A DNA stretch of 23,424 bases from Baffinella frigidus (lineage: Eukaryota > Cryptophyceae > Cryptomonadales > Baffinellaceae): assembly GCA_026770585.1 (NCBI GenBank), contig MU647009.1:17669-41092 (forward strand). Direction: 5' to 3'. The stretch's first letter is position 1. Every line of letters starts with the position of its first letter. Below are positions 22,752-23,424 of the stretch, piece after piece. The translations under genes were made by a program, and so were the position numbers. Under the pieces are notes generated by a model. That model had not been told where the DNA came from, made no database searches, and saw only the letters and a list, made by a program, of their open reading frames with translations.

Positions 22752-22831
22752 TTTTCTTGAATTAGTTCCAGAGGGTTGACTCAACGCAAGATTTAAGATT
22801 GAGTCAACTCTCTGGTACTAAATTAAGAAAA
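22752..22831. repeat. 80-base hairpin
   Basis: 33-base arms (TTTTCTTGAATTAGTTCCAG and the rest; complement at 22799-22831) around 14 bases, with a few mismatches. Confidence 0.85.
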
Positions 22832-22875
22832 CGGGGGGGCCAAATCCGGTCTGCGTTCTTACGTTCTGGTTTCTT

Positions 22876-22983
22876 ATCCCTGAAGTGGCGAAGCGGTCAA
22901 AATTGACCGCTACGAGGTCCTACGGTCCTAGGCAGGTCCTAGGGCCCTACGGTAGGGCGTATGAGCCTCGCCACTTGAGGGAT
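22876..22983. mobile_element. TA-flanked MITE, variant copy 4 (108 bp)
   Basis: Ends TCCCTGAAGTGGCGA and CGCCACTTGAGGGA with TA on both sides. It shares the CCTAGGCAGGTCCTAGGGCC and ACGGTAGGGCGTATGAGCCT core but has a different left interior with GGTCAAAATTGACC. Confidence 0.85.
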
Positions 22984-23018
22984 AGCCCGGATACCCCTGT
23001 AAGGGTTGGGGGGGGCGG

Positions 23019-23095
23019 GGCTTGGTCAAGAGACTAAGGAGCAGCCCGCGACCACCCCGAAGGGTGGGTAAGAGTGTGGGGGGGAGGAGCTACCA
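23019..23095. repeat. Segmental duplicate of 22574-22656
   Basis: About 75 bases containing CAGCCCGCGACCACCCCGAA and GGGTGGGTAAG are shared. In the second version about 120 extra bases separate it from the exon-like segment. Confidence 0.8.
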
Positions 23096-23231
23096 GATGT
23101 GACCCCGCTTGGGAGGAGAGAGGCCGCGCCGGCCAAGGCCCGACACACAAGCGAGAGAGAACTTACCTTCATTAGTCAACCATCGAGGCTCATCACCTGT
23201 CCGACCGAGGCTCACAACGTCTCGCCCCCAG

Positions 23232-23258
23232 GAAGGCTTGGTCCTCGAGTGCAACAAG
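23232..23258 (+). CDS. Possible 27-base exon of an unknown downstream gene
   Basis: A pyrimidine tract and CCCCCAG precede EGLVLECNK, and AAG/GTTCTT follows, phase 0 on both sides. The earlier copy with acceptor (22665) lies upstream, as for GALE exons. The product is not recognised; with only nine residues this is a weak call. Confidence 0.3.
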
Positions 23259-23398
23259 GTTCTTGGGGGGGGGGTCCTTTGGTGCTTTTATTTACACTCA
23301 CATCGAAGGTCACAGCCCACCTCACTCTTGAGGAGTTGGGAGTAATCTACGGATGAGCTCCTCGACCCCACCTACATAGGTCCGGCCGAGCCCCTTTC

Positions 23399-23424
23399 TC
23401 CCCCCCCCCCCCCCCCCCCCCCCC
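23399..23424. repeat. C homopolymer at window end
   Basis: About 25 C residues up to the last base; it may be a sequencing or assembly edge or a long C tract continuing outside. Confidence 0.9.

Overview
The window is eukaryotic nuclear DNA, not bacterial. Its one certain gene is split into 15 short GC-rich exons, with telomere-type heptamers (CCCTAAA and variants), microsatellites and small inverted-repeat elements filling the introns. CCCTAAA is the telomere unit of plants, many algae and several alveolates (chromerids, dinoflagellates, coccidia). I favour a protist or alga of that kind, but the sequence does not fix the lineage. The anchor gene is a complete UDP-glucose 4-epimerase (GALE, plus strand, 6916 to 21000). 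Its 15 exons join without any frame break into 343 residues carrying the full extended-SDR motif set. Coding sequence is only 1032 of 14085 bases, about 7 percent.  LAYOUT. 1-94 is an AT microsatellite. 183-2600 is degenerate telomere-type repeat that changes strand near 1320; it surrounds a probable minus-strand exon (1243-1308) and many partial copies of it. 2656-6270 is a mosaic of inverted-repeat elements and duplicated segments around a second minus-strand exon (3435-3509). 6271-6576 is a third minus-strand exon with an ATG, facing away from GALE across a 339-base intergenic region. All three minus-strand exons are in phase 0, rich in Gln, Pro and Gly, and bounded by CAG/GT junctions, so they may belong to one gene of unknown function. 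6916-21000 is GALE. A GC-rich tandem array starts directly at the GALE stop codon (21000-21230). 21240-23424 holds more inverted-repeat elements and a duplicated 27-base exon-like segment, perhaps from another plus-strand gene. The window ends in a C homopolymer.  MAIN DISCOVERY. Twelve of the 14 internal and flanking GALE exons checked closely, and two of the minus-strand exons, have partial copies of themselves lying in the neighbouring introns, often with the adjoining splice site. The copies follow one rule: copies upstream of a real exon carry its 5' end (acceptor side), and copies downstream carry its 3' end (donor side). Telomere-type heptamers usually lie between real exon and copies. 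This looks like repeated duplication of intron-exon borders coupled to insertion of repeat DNA, so that introns grow by enclosing pieces of their own exons. Some copies keep an open frame and splice sites and could be alternative or decoy exons. A TA-flanked 102-bp MITE family, a perfect 91-nt palindrome and several long inverted repeats add to the structure.
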